From the NCBI GenBank assembly GCA_033002965.1, contig JAURVB010013536.1, positions 1-64,000 on the forward strand: a DNA stretch of 64,000 nt, written 5' to 3'. A model generated the notes under the pieces. The model saw nothing but the letters and a program-made list of their open reading frames with translations, had not been told where the DNA came from and made no database searches. Each line of letters begins with the position of its first letter. Within the stretch, counting starts at the first letter, position 1. This DNA comes from Piper betle. Lineage: Eukaryota; Streptophyta; Magnoliopsida; Piperales; Piperaceae. Of this stretch, positions 50,232-62,945 are shown one piece after another. A program made the translations under genes and the position numbers.

Positions 50232-51702
50232 TGTAAAGCCCTAGCTTCGGGTTAAGGTTTTATCATCTTATTGTTTGCCCAGTTCAAGTTAGTCTCGAGT
50301 TGGTTTAAGCCAGTTTGAGCCAGATCAATTTTTAGACTAAGAGTATGGGGCCCAGATGGCTGTAGAGCATGTTATGGAGGTTGAATATGCCCGATATATA
50401 TATAATAACTTTAATTATGCTACAATAGAGCATGAGTTATTAGCATATACATGAGGTATAAAGATTTTTGCTTATGTTAGCCCAGGGTTTTAGGGTTACA
50501 TTTAGGCTATTACAACATTTAGTATTCATTTGGGCTATTTTTAGGGTACCTCTTTTACATGCATTATAAAGATTTTAGATTACCAGATTGTCCCTGTGGG
50601 CCCAATTTGATTTGAGTCTCAGATTTTCATCTAATTGAGTTCAGGGTTTTGAGACCCATTTAGTTTTTTTGTCTCGATTTCCATCCATAGAGTTATTTTT
50701 AGGCCTTGAGTCAGTTTTGACTTTTGACGGTTTCGATCCGAGCTTTCTGTCTATAATACACATTGCATATACCCTATGTAGACCACACTATGCCCAAGAG
50801 CTGTCAAGCGTTCAGATTTTGCCAAGTGGCAAGATCTGGATGGTACATGTCAACCCTAGCATTGGCCACTTATTTTCCAAGAGTTTTCCCAAGCTTTTGG
50901 AGGATTTTCCACCCCTAGCACCGCTGCCACTTTGCCTCGCAGCTGGCTAGTCTCCGGCCCTCCTTCGGCCATCGGACCAATATGATCGTAATCGCATTGC
51001 CGTCGACTATGCACCTAAACCCGTCACGACCACCAGCATTGTCGGAGATGACATTGTCTACATCGGTTTCCACCGCCGCTGCTGCTACTTCCTTTCGGGC
51101 CATTTATCGGAGCCAGCGAGCCTCCTCCGGCAAGTCCGACCACCCAGGCAGCTTGCCCTTGCCCTTAGCTACTCTCACTTTCCCGAAGGCAATTTCTAAC
51201 ACTTCCTGGTCATTTTTTGGTGACTGGCATGCCAGTGATCGTTGGGTTTGCTTACCGCTTCAATTGTGTTCGTGTCTGCCAACCCATGACTGAGTACGCC
51301 AAGCCCTTATATGATTTTTTTAATTATTATTTATTTGTTTATTTATTTTATTCATTTATTTCTTATTATTTAAATAAATGTGGTATGTGATGAATGCTTG
51401 TATGATTATTTATTATTACTGATGATATATTTACTTATTAATATTAATTTTATTCATGAATATCAAATATTATTTAATTATTTAATTATTTAATTATCTA
51501 TTTATTTAATTATTTGCTCGCACATGTTATCATTTACTCATGTTTAGATATATTCATATATTTAATAATTATATTGTATTATTAATGATTAATTGTTATT
51601 AATTAATTACTTATTTATTTACCGAATTGTTTATTTATTTATATGTTTACTGACAAGTGTATATGTTGATATTTACGTGTGTCTAGTCGTATATTTGGTT
51701 AG
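50232..51702 (+). mobile_element. Gypsy-like LTR, 5' part
   Basis: It starts TGTAAAGCCCTAGCTTCGGG and has the family's head blocks (GGTTTTAT, AGAGTATGGGGCCCA, AGAGCATGAGTTATTAGC) and the GC-rich middle (50920-51290). AT-rich sequence follows to about 51700. The 3' half is missing, apparently cut off by the next LTR. Confidence 0.6.
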
Positions 51703-53762
51703 TGTTATTTTAAAAACCTGCAACTCAAATCAGGGTTTTATAGTCGCTAACCAATAGGTTCGATCATTTGTTCGAGTCAGTTTAAAGTTCAGAACATGTT
51801 TGTGGGTTCTAGGCCGACCGTGTGTATGTGCTATCAGGGCTTATGTATACCCCAGTATATAATGATAGAGTCAGATACACATCAGCAATTGGGTTATTAG
51901 TATATATGAGAGTATGCTATAATTATTTTATTTTGCTCAGTGGATTGTAGAAATTAGATTTAGGTCGTTGATTTTATTAAGATCGATGGTTAGGATTTTT
52001 ATTGGGTTGGTAGTTTTTAGAGCACGCCATTCGACGGATATCGAGCTTATTTTATTCTCATTTTTATTTTGACTCGCGTTCATGACATATTTGACTCACA
52101 TTCATGACGTGTTTGACCACTGTGCTGCTGTCGCCCGGCCTCCCCTCCTTCCTTCTCCCTTCACCTGTCTCCTCCATCTTCTTCTCCCACACCCCAACCT
52201 AGATGACCGCCACCCTTGTTCATCTTGGAGCACGGCCAGCAGCTTGTCGCCAGCCAGCGAGCCCCCTCCTCACCAACCAACTCTTTCCCCCTTCCCTCTC
52301 CTATACCCAATCGCCCCTTTTCCCCTTTTTCTTGGTCATTGGTAGCACCATGGCCGCCGACCCAATTCTGGCTAGTGGCCGTTGTCCTACCTAATTCCCC
52401 ACCTAGCCTAGCCCTAGCCCCCTAGCCCTTCTCCTTGCCGGACAATTTCCAGCCACAGCCGCCACCCCTGAGCAACCATTGGTAGTCGCAACCGCGGCCA
52501 TCGTCGCCGATTTGATTCCGAATCATTGCGAGATGCTCTTTACTTCTCCAATTTTAGATTTTTTAATTCATTTTGAACATTATGCATATCATCCATAATT
52601 TTATAAAGTTGTGATAATTTTAATTCATTTTATGAATTTGTCATGTTTTGTTAATATGTTAATTTTATAAAGTTGTGATAATTATCTGTGATTGATAAAT
52701 TTCTTTATGTAATTAAAGATTGATAATGTTTAATGATAATTAAAATTATTCGATTCTGAAATTCAATGTGTTATTGATGTTTAAAATGCTGGAGTTGTGT
52801 ATTAATTTTATAATTGTGTAAATTAATTTTCTATTTGATTAGAAAGTTTATTTAGAATGAGATAATGATAAGTTTAGAAATTGTGACATAGTCACCTAGT
52901 TAAAAGTAATGGCAGGAAGGTCTTAAAATTTAATTTGTTCATTTGATTCATTTGTTAATTATCTGATATTGATGTTAGTATTTATAATATTCATGATCAT
53001 GTAATGATTCACATATATCAATTTTATACATGCAGTATATAGTTAGCATGGGAATCAATGTATAGTTTTGTTTGTGTAGGTGCGGAGTAGGAGCTCGCCG
53101 TCTAGGCCCAAGACCTTGTTTGGAGCTTTCACCAGGTTCGTAGGACTTGCCTCTTGATTTGTTGTTATATTCCATCGTTGTTTTGTTTTAGAGCCACTGG
53201 GTGTGTTAAGTGGTCATTTTATCGGATCCCACATGACACGGGTCATTTAAACGTATATTTTTCGGAATTAAAAACCCTTGAGGATGAGAACCCACGAGTT
53301 GTTTTCAAACTCAAATCCACAACAAGTTGCCTTTGGACTTATGTATATACTTCCTTCCCAGCCATATGATATAATTTTTATCGTATTTTCTTCTTAGCCA
53401 AGAGATGGATGACTCAACTTACATATACCATGAGTGGTGCATGTGTGAAGCACAATGGGCTTTGGATTTGTGAGAGGGTTATTCCATTCCCAAGTAATCC
53501 TGACAACTCCGGGTCTTAAGCTTCTTCACACTCGAAGAGACGTGAAGGATACGGGTACTGTTATGCACATAGCATGTCTAGACGTGTAGTATCAAAGGGT
53601 ACTAGAGTATTCGGTCTTTGGGCTCTAGTCCAGGAGAAATATGGAGGATTGGAAAGGGGTTAGGATACTGGTTTTCTTGAGAGTGGGACTTTAAAATGAG
53701 AAAACCCTGAGAGAGGCATAATATCAGCCAGTTTAGGTCGCTATCTAGTCTATAGCTAGATG
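51703..53762 (+). mobile_element. Gypsy-like LTR, host of a nested solo LTR
   Basis: This LTR runs in family order. The head is at 51703-51930 and the GC-rich middle at 52080-52530. Then come GTAGGTGCGGAGTAGGAGCT (53078), TTTTATCGGATCCCACATGA (53217) and CAAAGGGTACTAGAG (53594), reaching GCTATCTAGTCTATAGCTAG (53740). There it is interrupted by an opposite-strand solo LTR and resumes at 56616 (GCTCCTTAGTAGATGCC) to about 56860. It has no coding region. Confidence 0.75.
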
Positions 53763-56610
53763 TGTAACACCCCAAATCCAGTTCACTCTCAAACTGATTT
53801 GGAAATTTTACTGGGACCAAACCATCCTTAATTCAATTAAATTGCTCAGTGTCATAAGATGAGAAAGTTTACATGAAATACATACATGAGATGTTCTAAA
53901 CCTAACAAGGTACTATATGTATGTTACGACATACTGAAAGATATTTCAAAATAATTCAAACACAATGCAAATTCGGGAAACAATGGTATTAAATTAAAAC
54001 ATACAGAGTTTCCCTCAAAAGTTCCATAAGGGACACCCGGTCAGCATTATATATATAGAAATATATATTCACAATATATTACAACACAACAGGTTTTACA
54101 TACATCATTCATAGCATGCTAATGAGTGGGTCTTAACCCAACTGCTAAACATGATCAGCCTGTTACCAAAATTACCAAGCATATAACATTGTCCATTGTG
54201 CTATAATTTACAAAACAACCATTACTCATCTCATATCATGATAAAGTTTGCATCCCAAACCATATTAACGTCAAGATATCATAACATGTTCATTTTCATC
54301 ACTTGACCAATATATGTTTGCAAAGCGGCATCGTTGCTCCTCTGTCATACCGATAGTGCTTATTCAGTATGGTTCTCACCTATATATATAATAAGAAAAT
54401 GTCAGTAACGACTGTTATTGGTCCAGAAATAACTACATATCAAACTGGCATATGAAAGTTGCCTCTCATATTAAAATAAAATATTTATAGCTTCACAATA
54501 ATACTCATAAGAGCAACTACTAAGTAGCCATCAAGCTATAGCTTTGATAACGTCCTACATTCACTGGTCTGATGCCTCTCTCGACTTTTTCTAAATTATC
54601 TCATGCTCGAAGAAATCAGTATAATAAAGCTCTCTACATCCTCCATATATCACCGGGCCCTGAGCACAGAGGTCGAGTACTCTCAAGGAGGCCTTTAGTA
54701 CCCTTTGAATCCATACTTCAAGATATTCATTGCATTGTAGTACCCATCAACCTCCACACTTCTCTGGGTTTGAGGAAGCTCAAAATATGGAGTTGTCAGG
54801 ATCTCTCGGTATGTGACTCACACATGTGCCTTCTCACGGTATGTGTGAGTTTATTTCTCCATCTCACATCTCAATGAAAAATCATAAAATTCGTACTATA
54901 GGGCTAGGTATCAAAAATATTAGGCCCAAAGGCAACTTGATCTGGAGCTAATTTTCAAAACAAACTCGAAGGATCTCATCTTTGAGGGTTTTTAATCTAG
55001 AAAGCATTCGACTAAATGACCCATGTTAAGTAGAATCTAATAAATCTACCACTCACCATGTCTTGTATTAGTCAAACCAAAACTCGATAGAGGAGATCAT
55101 AAAATTAGGGGCGAGTTCTAAACAGACCTGGTAGAAGCTCAAAGCTAAGTCTCGCGCCTAGATGGCGAGCTCCTATTCCGTACCTACACAACAATACTAC
55201 ACACCAATGGCCATACCAACTATATGATACATGTATGAAATAGATGCATATGACGTTGATTATAATCCTAATACCAAAACTAAACATAATACGCAACATC
55301 ATCCTCATATCAATCCTTATTATGAATTAACTTTCTAATCAATTAGATAATTAACTTATATAATTATAAAATTAATTCCTACTCTATAATTTCAAATATC
55401 ATCCATATCATATTTAATTTTATCATCAAATAATTTGAATTATCATTAATCATTATTAATTCTTAATTACATACATAATTTATTAATCAAGAGATAATTA
55501 TCACAAAATTTCAAAATTGACATATTAATGAAAACATGAAAAATTCATAAAAATTATGAATGATATACATAATGATCAAAATGAATGAAAAATCAAAATT
55601 TTGAGAAGCAAAAAGCGTCTCATAGTGATTTGACGTAAAATTGCCGGTGATGGTGGCGGTCGTGGCTGTCGACCGTGGCCGAGGGGTAGTGTTGATTGCT
55701 GCACGACGACGAGGAGGGTTAGGAAGGGGCTAGGACTAGGGTTAGATGGGGTAGGAGGTCTGGCCAGAGCAACTTGCCAAAATTGGTCGCCTATGATGGC
55801 GTTGCTGACATTCAAAATCAGGGAAGAAAGGGGTGACTGGGTAGAGGAGAGGGAAGGGGTAAGAGGGGAAAGGAATGGTCGGCGAGGGAGGGCTTGGTCG
55901 AATAGTGGCTGCCGCCGGCGGTGACCGGTGTTGGCGAGGCCGACGGTACTCCACGAAAACATAGTAAGGGCCAAGGCGGATAGGGGTAGGGAAAGAGAAG
56001 AAGAAAGGGAAATAAAGGGAAGGGGAGCCTGGGGTGGCATAGTTGTAGACAATTGGCGATGCTGTCGGTGACGACGAGGTCATTAGCAGTTGTGGTTGTC
56101 GAAACAGGGGGTGTATTGTGATGTTGGGTGGAGGTGGTGACGTGGGGAGAGAAGGGTCAGGAAAAATATATCATCGAGGGTAGTTTTGTAATTAAAATTT
56201 GACCCGCTCCCGATTTGAGTTAAAAATTATAAATAAATTTAATAAAATAAAATAAAATATGATAAAATACTATAAAATAAAATACACTCAATAAACATAA
56301 AAGAACATGTTCTAAACCTACCAAACCACCTAAAAATAATAACTAACGTGTCCTAATGCAATAAAAGTCCTAATTCTAATTCTACAGTCAAATGAATAAA
56401 AAAATGGGCATAGTGTCGTATATTCTGATAACTCGTTTTCTTGCTGTGTTACTAATTCTATCATTCTCTGGTATATTTGACCCTCATAGCTCAAAACATA
56501 CGACTGACCTCGGCTTAGCGTATGTGTTATGAAACTGACTCAACTTGAACCGATGGCTGAATTGACCGATTCATGAGTATAAAACCTTAACTCAAGTCAC
56601 GGGCTTTACG
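53763..56610 (-). mobile_element. Solo gypsy-like LTR, 2.85 kb, nested, with 5-bp target duplication
   Basis: On the plus strand it opens TGTAACACCCCAAATCC, the complement of the family's GGGGTGTTACA end. It closes with CGGGCTTTACG, the complement of a TGTAAAGCCCG-like start. The flanks AGATG (53758-53762) and GGATG (56611-56615) match at four of five bases. The interior is the family block order in reverse, including the complement of GGTACGGAATAGGAGCTCGC (near 55165-55190) and the GC-rich middle (55640-56170). No gag-pol is attached, so it formed by recombination between two LTRs. Confidence 0.85.
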
Positions 56611-56615
56611 GGATG

Positions 56616-56860
56616 GCTCCTTAGTAGATGCCTTTTAGGATAGTTTAGTAGAAGTATATGATAAATTTCCTTTACATGAGAGTTATCTCTTATTTGTGAG
56701 TTTGATATTTAGTTATTTTTGGACTAGTGACAATTATTACTAATTTGTTATTATTATTTATGTAGGTGAGAAATGGGAGTATGATATCTCGGATTTGATG
56801 GAGGAGCAGTGACTCCATAGTGCACACACACATATCTGGCGCTATATGTTTTTGATGGTT
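56616..56860 (+). mobile_element. Continuation of the interrupted host LTR
   Basis: GCTCCTTAGTAGATGCC, GAGAGTTATCTCTT, TTTTGGACTAGTGACAATTA and TTATGTAGGTGAG follow in the order seen after the corresponding block of the solo LTR at 57971-60974. This is the displaced right part of the LTR that starts at 51703. Confidence 0.7.
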
Positions 56861-56869
56861 GTGTTTGAA

Positions 56870-57916
56870 CCGGTCGGTTTGACCGTTATTTTGAGTCGGG
56901 TCAATTTTAAAACACGTGTACCGAGTCGAGGCCAGCCTTGTGTTATGAACCATGAGAGTCATGTGTGCCCAAGTATATGATAATAACTTCAGTAAGACAG
57001 CAGCAGAACGAGTTATCAGAATATATGAGAGTATGCTAGATTTTTCTTAATTTATTTTAATTAAATCTTAGAATTAATTTTAGGCCGAATAATGTATTAG
57101 GAAGCATTATGGGTAATTTGGGTGCGTTATTAGTTATAGAATATGTCATTGATGTGTATTATATTTTATGAGATTTTTATTACGAGTTAGTATTATTTTG
57201 ACTCGAGTCGAAGTCAAGTCAAGTTTTAATTACAAGACAACTATCGCTACAATCCTCACTCGAGCCGGTTGAATGACCCGCTCTCATAGCCAGTTTGATG
57301 TTAGTTATTTTTTGGACCGGTAACACTCATTACTGACAGTTTTATATTATTTATGTAGGTGAGAATCTCGAGGACTGAGTGCTGTTAGGACTGCAGAGGA
57401 GTAGTAAATCCATTGCACACATTTACCTGCCTCATGTAATGAATGGAAATAATGATTTCTAAGCTGTGTGAATGATGAGATTGTTTTATATTATTCTGTG
57501 ACATGCTATGAACATTTAGCCTCTCGAATGAAACTAGAATGAAAATGAAATAAAAATATCATATTTTGGAATTATATCTATATAAATGTTTATTATTGTC
57601 TTGGATAGGTTGGTCCTATTGCACTTTAAGGAAAGATTCGGTCCATTTTATTTTATTTTATTTTTTAAAATATATTTATCTTCAAACAAGTTTTCGCGAT
57701 TATTCTATTTTGTGCACAATAACATATCATGGCATGCACGTAGGGCCACGTTAGAACCCAAACATCCCATTCACGCATTATATAATTGCACTATCATTTT
57801 AAGACACTGAGGGAAGATCCGGGTCAGCTTAACCGAATAGAGTAGTTTGGTGAACGGTTCGGTGGCCGGTGACATTTCCAGGTCGGTTCATAGGTGAACC
57901 GGAATGGGGTGTTGCA
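56870..57916 (+). mobile_element. Gypsy-like LTR with large internal deletion
   Basis: The head blocks (GAACCGGTCGGTTTGACCG, AGTATGCTAG) pass directly at about 57270 to CTCTCATAGCCAGTTTGATG, a block normally about 1.8 kb further on. The GC-rich middle and everything up to that block are gone. It ends in GGGGTGTTGCA at 57916. Confidence 0.65.
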
Positions 57917-57970
57917 TATAATAAACAAATGGGTCAAGATCCAGTTTATGATTTTGATTGTGATGATATA

Positions 57971-59753
57971 TGTAAAACCCACGATTCGAGTCAGGGTTTT
58001 ATATTCAGAACCGGTTGGTTCAACCGTTATTTTCGAGTCGAGTAAGTTTCAGAACACGTATACTGAGCCGACGCCAGTCGTGTGTATGAGCTATGAGGCT
58101 CATGCGTACCCAAGTATATTATGATAATATCATGAACACAACATAACAGAATGAGTTACAAGAATATATGAGAGTATGCCAGTTACTTTTTTCTTTTTAT
58201 GTATAGTGGGTTGTAGAATTAGTTTGAGGCCGTTATCGCGTTAGGACGCGCTACAGACAGTTTGGGTGGGTTGAGAGTCCTAGAGCATATCATTATGATG
58301 TTTCGGTGATTGTTTTATTTTTTAGGATTTTTCCCAATTTTTCTGGATTTTTTTAAGACTTAATACGACTTAGTTGTTATACTTGACTCGAGTCGGACAC
58401 GAGTCAAGTCTTATTTACGATATTGCCACCCAATTGTTTTTTTTCTCACCCCAACGCGTTCTTCTTCCTCGCCCAATCCCTTACCCCGACGCCGCCCCCG
58501 TGCAGCGTCGCCGCCGCCACCGTGGACACCGGCCTGACGCTGATAATCACCGGCTAGCCCCGCCACGGCGTCGCTGTGCCGCCTTGACCAGTCCCGGCCG
58601 CTGCCAAGCCGTCGTGACGCTGGAATCACCGCGCCTAGCGCCGCGGCTGGTTTTGGTCGCGTTGCCGATTCCGCCGCCGGCGACCGTCGCCGCTGTGATT
58701 GAGTGGTGACCTCGACGTCTTCGACCAACCCACGACCGTCCCCGACCAGAACGGAGGCCAGCACGGCCCATCCCGGCCGGATCGAGTCACCCACCCCTGC
58801 CACCACTGTTTTGACCATTTTCCGGCGAGCCGCCAACTCCGCCGACCATGTCGACGCCATAGACGTGTCGGGCTCGCCGAGCCGGTTCCAAGGGTACCCA
58901 ATACCCTTACTTTTCAACCAGTAGACGCCGCTGGTGGTTGTTGCCGGAAAACTGCCTGAAACTTGCCGGAAAACCACCAAAACTCGCCGAGAAACCGTCA
59001 GAAAATCGGATTTGTTGGAATTCACCGGATCTTCCGAGGTGTTCATCCAGTCGATCCCGATCGAATGTCGGACGCCGATGAGCGCCGAATTCAAGCTCCT
59101 AGACGCGTGACGGAACCCTAGCCGTCGCCGATTGTCGACGATGTGAGGTATAATTACCTCCGATTTGATTATTTAAAATTGATGATGATTGTTAGCATAA
59201 CATGCTAGAATTGGTTAGTTGTCAGGATAAATGTATGACTATGAATGAAATGATGATTACATGATGCAATTAATTAAGAATGAATAGTATGTGATCTAAT
59301 GAGTTAGATCTAGTCTGAGCATGATAAGTGACCACCACGTAACTTAGAAAAACACAGTAAAATCGGTATGAATAGTATTAGTTAGAATTATTTTTATACG
59401 TATGATTATTTGATTGTTGATTGAGGTTCATTGAGTTTGATGCATCATTTAGTTAGTGGGCGTTAGTATTTAGTTTTGATGTGTAGGTACGGAGTAGGAG
59501 CTCGCCGCCTAGGCGCGATGACACGCTTGGAGCTTCTACCAGGTCCGTTTAGGACTCGTCTCTGTTTTATGCTCTTCTATTATATGTTTATTTTATTATC
59601 TGCAGGACGGGTTACGTGGCGTTTTATCGGATCCCACTTAACTCGGGCCATTTAACCGAACAGCTTTCCGGATTAATAACCCCTCGAGGATGATTTCAAA
59701 AACAAGATCCACCACAAGTTGCCCTCGGGCCCATTATATAAATCCCTACCCAG

Positions 59754-59797
<44 letters not shown>

Positions 59798-60974
59798 TTC
59801 GTGTTTTCAGTGAGACGAGAGATGGAGAAACCGACTGCACGTACCATGAGCGGATGCCGTGACTGTCAAAGCGGGTCTGGATTAGTGCCAGCGGATTGTT
59901 CCATTCCCGAGGGATCCTAACAACTCCGCATTTGAGTTCCTCACACCCGGAGAACGTGGAGGTTTACGGGTATTGTTTAGTACAATGCATATCCGGACTT
60001 GTGGTTCAAAGGGTACTAAAGGCGACTGCCTGAGAGTACTCGACCTTCGTGCTCAAGGCCAAGAGAAATATGGAGGTAAGGAGAGGGCTTAGGATTTGAG
60101 ACCAGAAAAATGAAGTAAGAAAATGTCGAGAGCGACATCAGCGGCATCAGCAGCAACAGATCAGTAAGTTCGGGATGCTATCGGGTCTGTAGCCCAGTGG
60201 CTCCTCAATAGTGCCCTTCAGAGTGTTCACGTGGAGTATATGATGTTTTCTTTCATATGAGAGTTTGCTCTCATAGCCAGCTTGTTATAGTTATTTTATT
60301 TTCCGGACTAGTAACACTTGTTACTGACGCGTTTTTATACTATATGTAGGTAATAATCACGAGTTGGAGGAGTCAGCTTGGACGGAGGAGCGCTGTTGTC
60401 GCTTGCATACATGTCAGTCAATAGAGTAGTTAATACTTTATTGATGATGCTATTATATTGTGAATGTTGTGAAATGCTAAGACATGGTATGATATGATTG
60501 AATGTTATGAGATGACGATAAGATATGATGATGTGACATGATTGAATGCTAAGACACGATTGAATGCTAAGACACGATGATAGAATGTGAAACATGAATA
60601 GATTGCGAGTAAACAGTATATCAAATTGTGTGAATGAAGTTGTGTGATATATAGATACATGTTGCATATATGTTTATATATAGTATTTTGACAGGGTGAC
60701 CCTAATTGAACTTTTAGGGGAAATTCTGTCTATTTTATTTTAGAATTTTCATCGATTTTGATCGTAATTGTGATGGTGTGTAATTTAGTTTGCATATCAT
60801 CCATATAGTATCATGTTAGGATTCTGTGCATTCATCCATGCATGACGAGTAATATCTTCATCTTAAGATGTCGAGATTGGATCCGTATGAGTTAGGTTCA
60901 GATTAGCCGAACTAACCGGGTCTTCTAACATACCAGCTCGGTTCACGAACGTGAACCGAATTTGGAGTGTTACA
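57971..60974 (+). mobile_element. Solo gypsy-like LTR, 3.0 kb, with perfect 5-bp target duplication
   Basis: It starts TGTAAAACCCACGATTCG and ends TTTGGAGTGTTACA, with TG...CA termini. It is flanked by ATATA at 57966-57970 and 60975-60979. It is the most complete family member here and defines the block order: head (57971-58200), GC-rich middle (58470-59140), GTAGGTACGGAGTAGGAGCT (59484), TTTTATCGGATCCCACTTAA (59621), (TA)n (59757-59794), GTGGTTCAAAGGGTACTAAA (60001), GGACTAGTAACACTTGTTAC (60304), TGACAGGGTGACCC (60690) and the terminus. The 227-residue minus-strand frame over the GC-rich part is not a gene. Confidence 0.88.
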
Positions 60975-60979
60975 ATATA

Positions 60980-61438
60980 ACGGATGTGATAAATATGACA
61001 AACAGATAGGTCAAAACTCAATTCATGTCTTTGATGTTGTTATTGTGAAAACTATGATATGTTATGAAATGAAGAATTTTGTATAGTGTGATGTTTACAT
61101 ATATTTATATATTGTTGTTTTGACAGGTTGGCCTCTTATTGCGCTCTTAGGGGAACGCCTGTTTGTTTTAATTTGGAATTTTCTATAATTTATAGTAATT
61201 TAATTGATTTTGAGTGTCATCACTTGTCATAACATTCACATAGCGTCTTGCTAGGGTGTGCATTTCATGTGTGCATTGGTTACGCATTGTAGTGATATTT
61301 TTCCATCTTGAGACTCCGAGAGGGTCTAGGTCCTTTTTGGTTAGGTTTTGGTCGACCAACTTAATTAGAATAAGCAATTGTTCGGTCTATAGTAACAACC
61401 AGTTTGGTTTAAGAGTGAACTGGATTTAAGGTGTTACA
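60980..61438 (+). mobile_element. Gypsy-like LTR, 3' terminal part
   Basis: A GGTCAAAACTCAATTCATG block, then TTTTGACAGGTTGGCC and CTCTTAGGGGAACGCC, lead to a degraded terminus GGTGTTACA ending at 61438. It repeats the last 450 bases of the LTR immediately upstream with clear divergence, so it is a different copy. Confidence 0.6.
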
Positions 61439-62460
61439 TATTTATATTGTTATTGTTAATTGTTATTTATTAATTTTCTTGATGTCACTTGTCCATTATT
61501 ATTTTTAGTGTTGTTCTTTTATTTACTTATTTATTTGTCTGTTGCTTGCACGAGCCTCATTTTGGGTGCCATGTGTTTAGTTATAGATTTGCTTAGCATG
61601 ATCTTTTGATGTGATGTTATTGTTGATGTGAGCACGTATCACGATCATGCATCATATAGAGTTAGTCTTTTATTTAGTAATGGGTTTTGATGTAGGTTCC
61701 AGAGTCCGAGCTTGCCGTAGATATGCCGATGCTCTTGGAGCTTGGACAATAGGTCTGTGAGGACTCTTCTCAAAATTATCACATACTCTATTCTAGTTTT
61801 GATTTCCAGGACGTGTTAAATGAGTCCTTTATTGGAGATGTATTTTACTTCTGTAATTAATAACCCTAAAGAATGAGATCCCTTGTGTTGTTTTCGATCT
61901 TAGATCCACCTCACGTTACCTTCAGGTCTACTTATATGATTCCCTACCCAACCCTATATATAGTTTTATCAAGTTTTCACTGAGTCGAGAGTTGGTTTAT
62001 TTGACCCCGTGTATACCGTGAGCGAGTGCATATGCAGGTTGCAACAGGCTCTGGATTAATAAGCTTCTTCACACTAAAAGAGGCATGAAGTAGATAGATA
62101 CTGTTGTGTATAACGATGTTTAGACCTGTGGTATCAAAGAGTACTGAAGGCAACTGCCTGAGAGTAGACATGGTCTTTGTGCTCTGGGCTAGAAGTTGTA
62201 TAGAGGTTTAGAAAGGGTTTAGGATATGTGTTTTTCCTGAGAGTGACATAACACCAGTTCAATTTAAAATGCTATCGAGTCTGCAGCTTGATGACTCCTA
62301 AGTAGATGCCCTTTTATTGTTTACATGGATACTATATATATAGCTTTTCTTTCCTTGTGGAAAACATTTTCCACGTGCAAATTTATACTAGTTATTTTTC
62401 AAATAAGTGATATTCGTTGCTGACGTCTTTCTTATTATATATGTAAGTCATGTGTTTCTA
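61439..62460 (+). mobile_element. Gypsy-like LTR, middle part, highly diverged
   Basis: The family blocks recur in weakened form. They are GAGTCCGAGCTTGCCG with GGAGCTTGGAC (61700-61750), AATAACCCTAAAGAATGAGA (61858), TGTGGTATCAAAGAGTACTG (62127), GCTATCGAGTCTGCAGCTTG (62272) and TATATGTAAGTCATG (62437). Both ends are missing. Confidence 0.55.
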
Positions 62461-62724
62461 TGCATTAGGTTGGCTTTGGTAGAAGGACAAATAAATATTA
62501 TACACACTTGTGCTTTACGTATCATTGTTTTCTTTTATAGTTTTATATATATTTGATGTATTTTCATGTAAATTTAAAAATATTTTCTATTCTTGAGATG
62601 CTTAGAGGGTTATTTCGATTTATTTATCGTTCGAGTATTATAAATTAATTAATTTAGACAGGACTCGATTTGATCGTAATTGTTCTTATTCGGTTCTTAG
62701 GTGACTTAAATAGAATGTTACTAG

Positions 62725-62945
62725 AGGTACACCTACATCAATTTAATTAATTTAATTCATTGTCAAAGTCATCATGGTAAATGAAAGTTTGCCTCTTATT
62801 TATAGGCATCTATTAATAAAACCCTGATAAAAATATTCGTAAAATACCTTAAAAATAAAAAACAAAAATACACAAAAATCTTTAAAATAATATAATAGAT
62901 AAATTTTAAAATAATAAATACGACACTCCTGGATGCCCTGCATCA
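62725..62945. repeat. Repeat family R, third copy
   Basis: It aligns with 47650-47880: TTAATTCATTGTCAAAGTCATC, GAAAGTTTGCCTCTTATTTA, AAATACCTTAAAAATAAAA and TGGATGCCCTGCAT appear in the same order. It stands alone here, possibly a solo repeat or fragment. Confidence 0.6.

Noticed and set aside
50669..52425. Several plus-strand frames of 60-100 codons around 51.0 and 52.2 kb
   Set aside because: They fall in the GC-rich middles of truncated LTRs and show no conserved protein features.
55576..56083. Overlapping minus-strand frames of 158 and 113 codons rich in Pro, Ser and Leu
   Set aside because: This is the GC-rich middle of the nested solo LTR; same reasoning as for the copy at 58.4 kb.
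58411..59094. Open frame of 227 codons on the minus strand with several overlapping GC-rich frames
   Set aside because: It lies wholly in the GC-rich middle of a solo LTR with a perfect 5-bp duplication. All frames are open because of composition, and no family sequence is recognisable.
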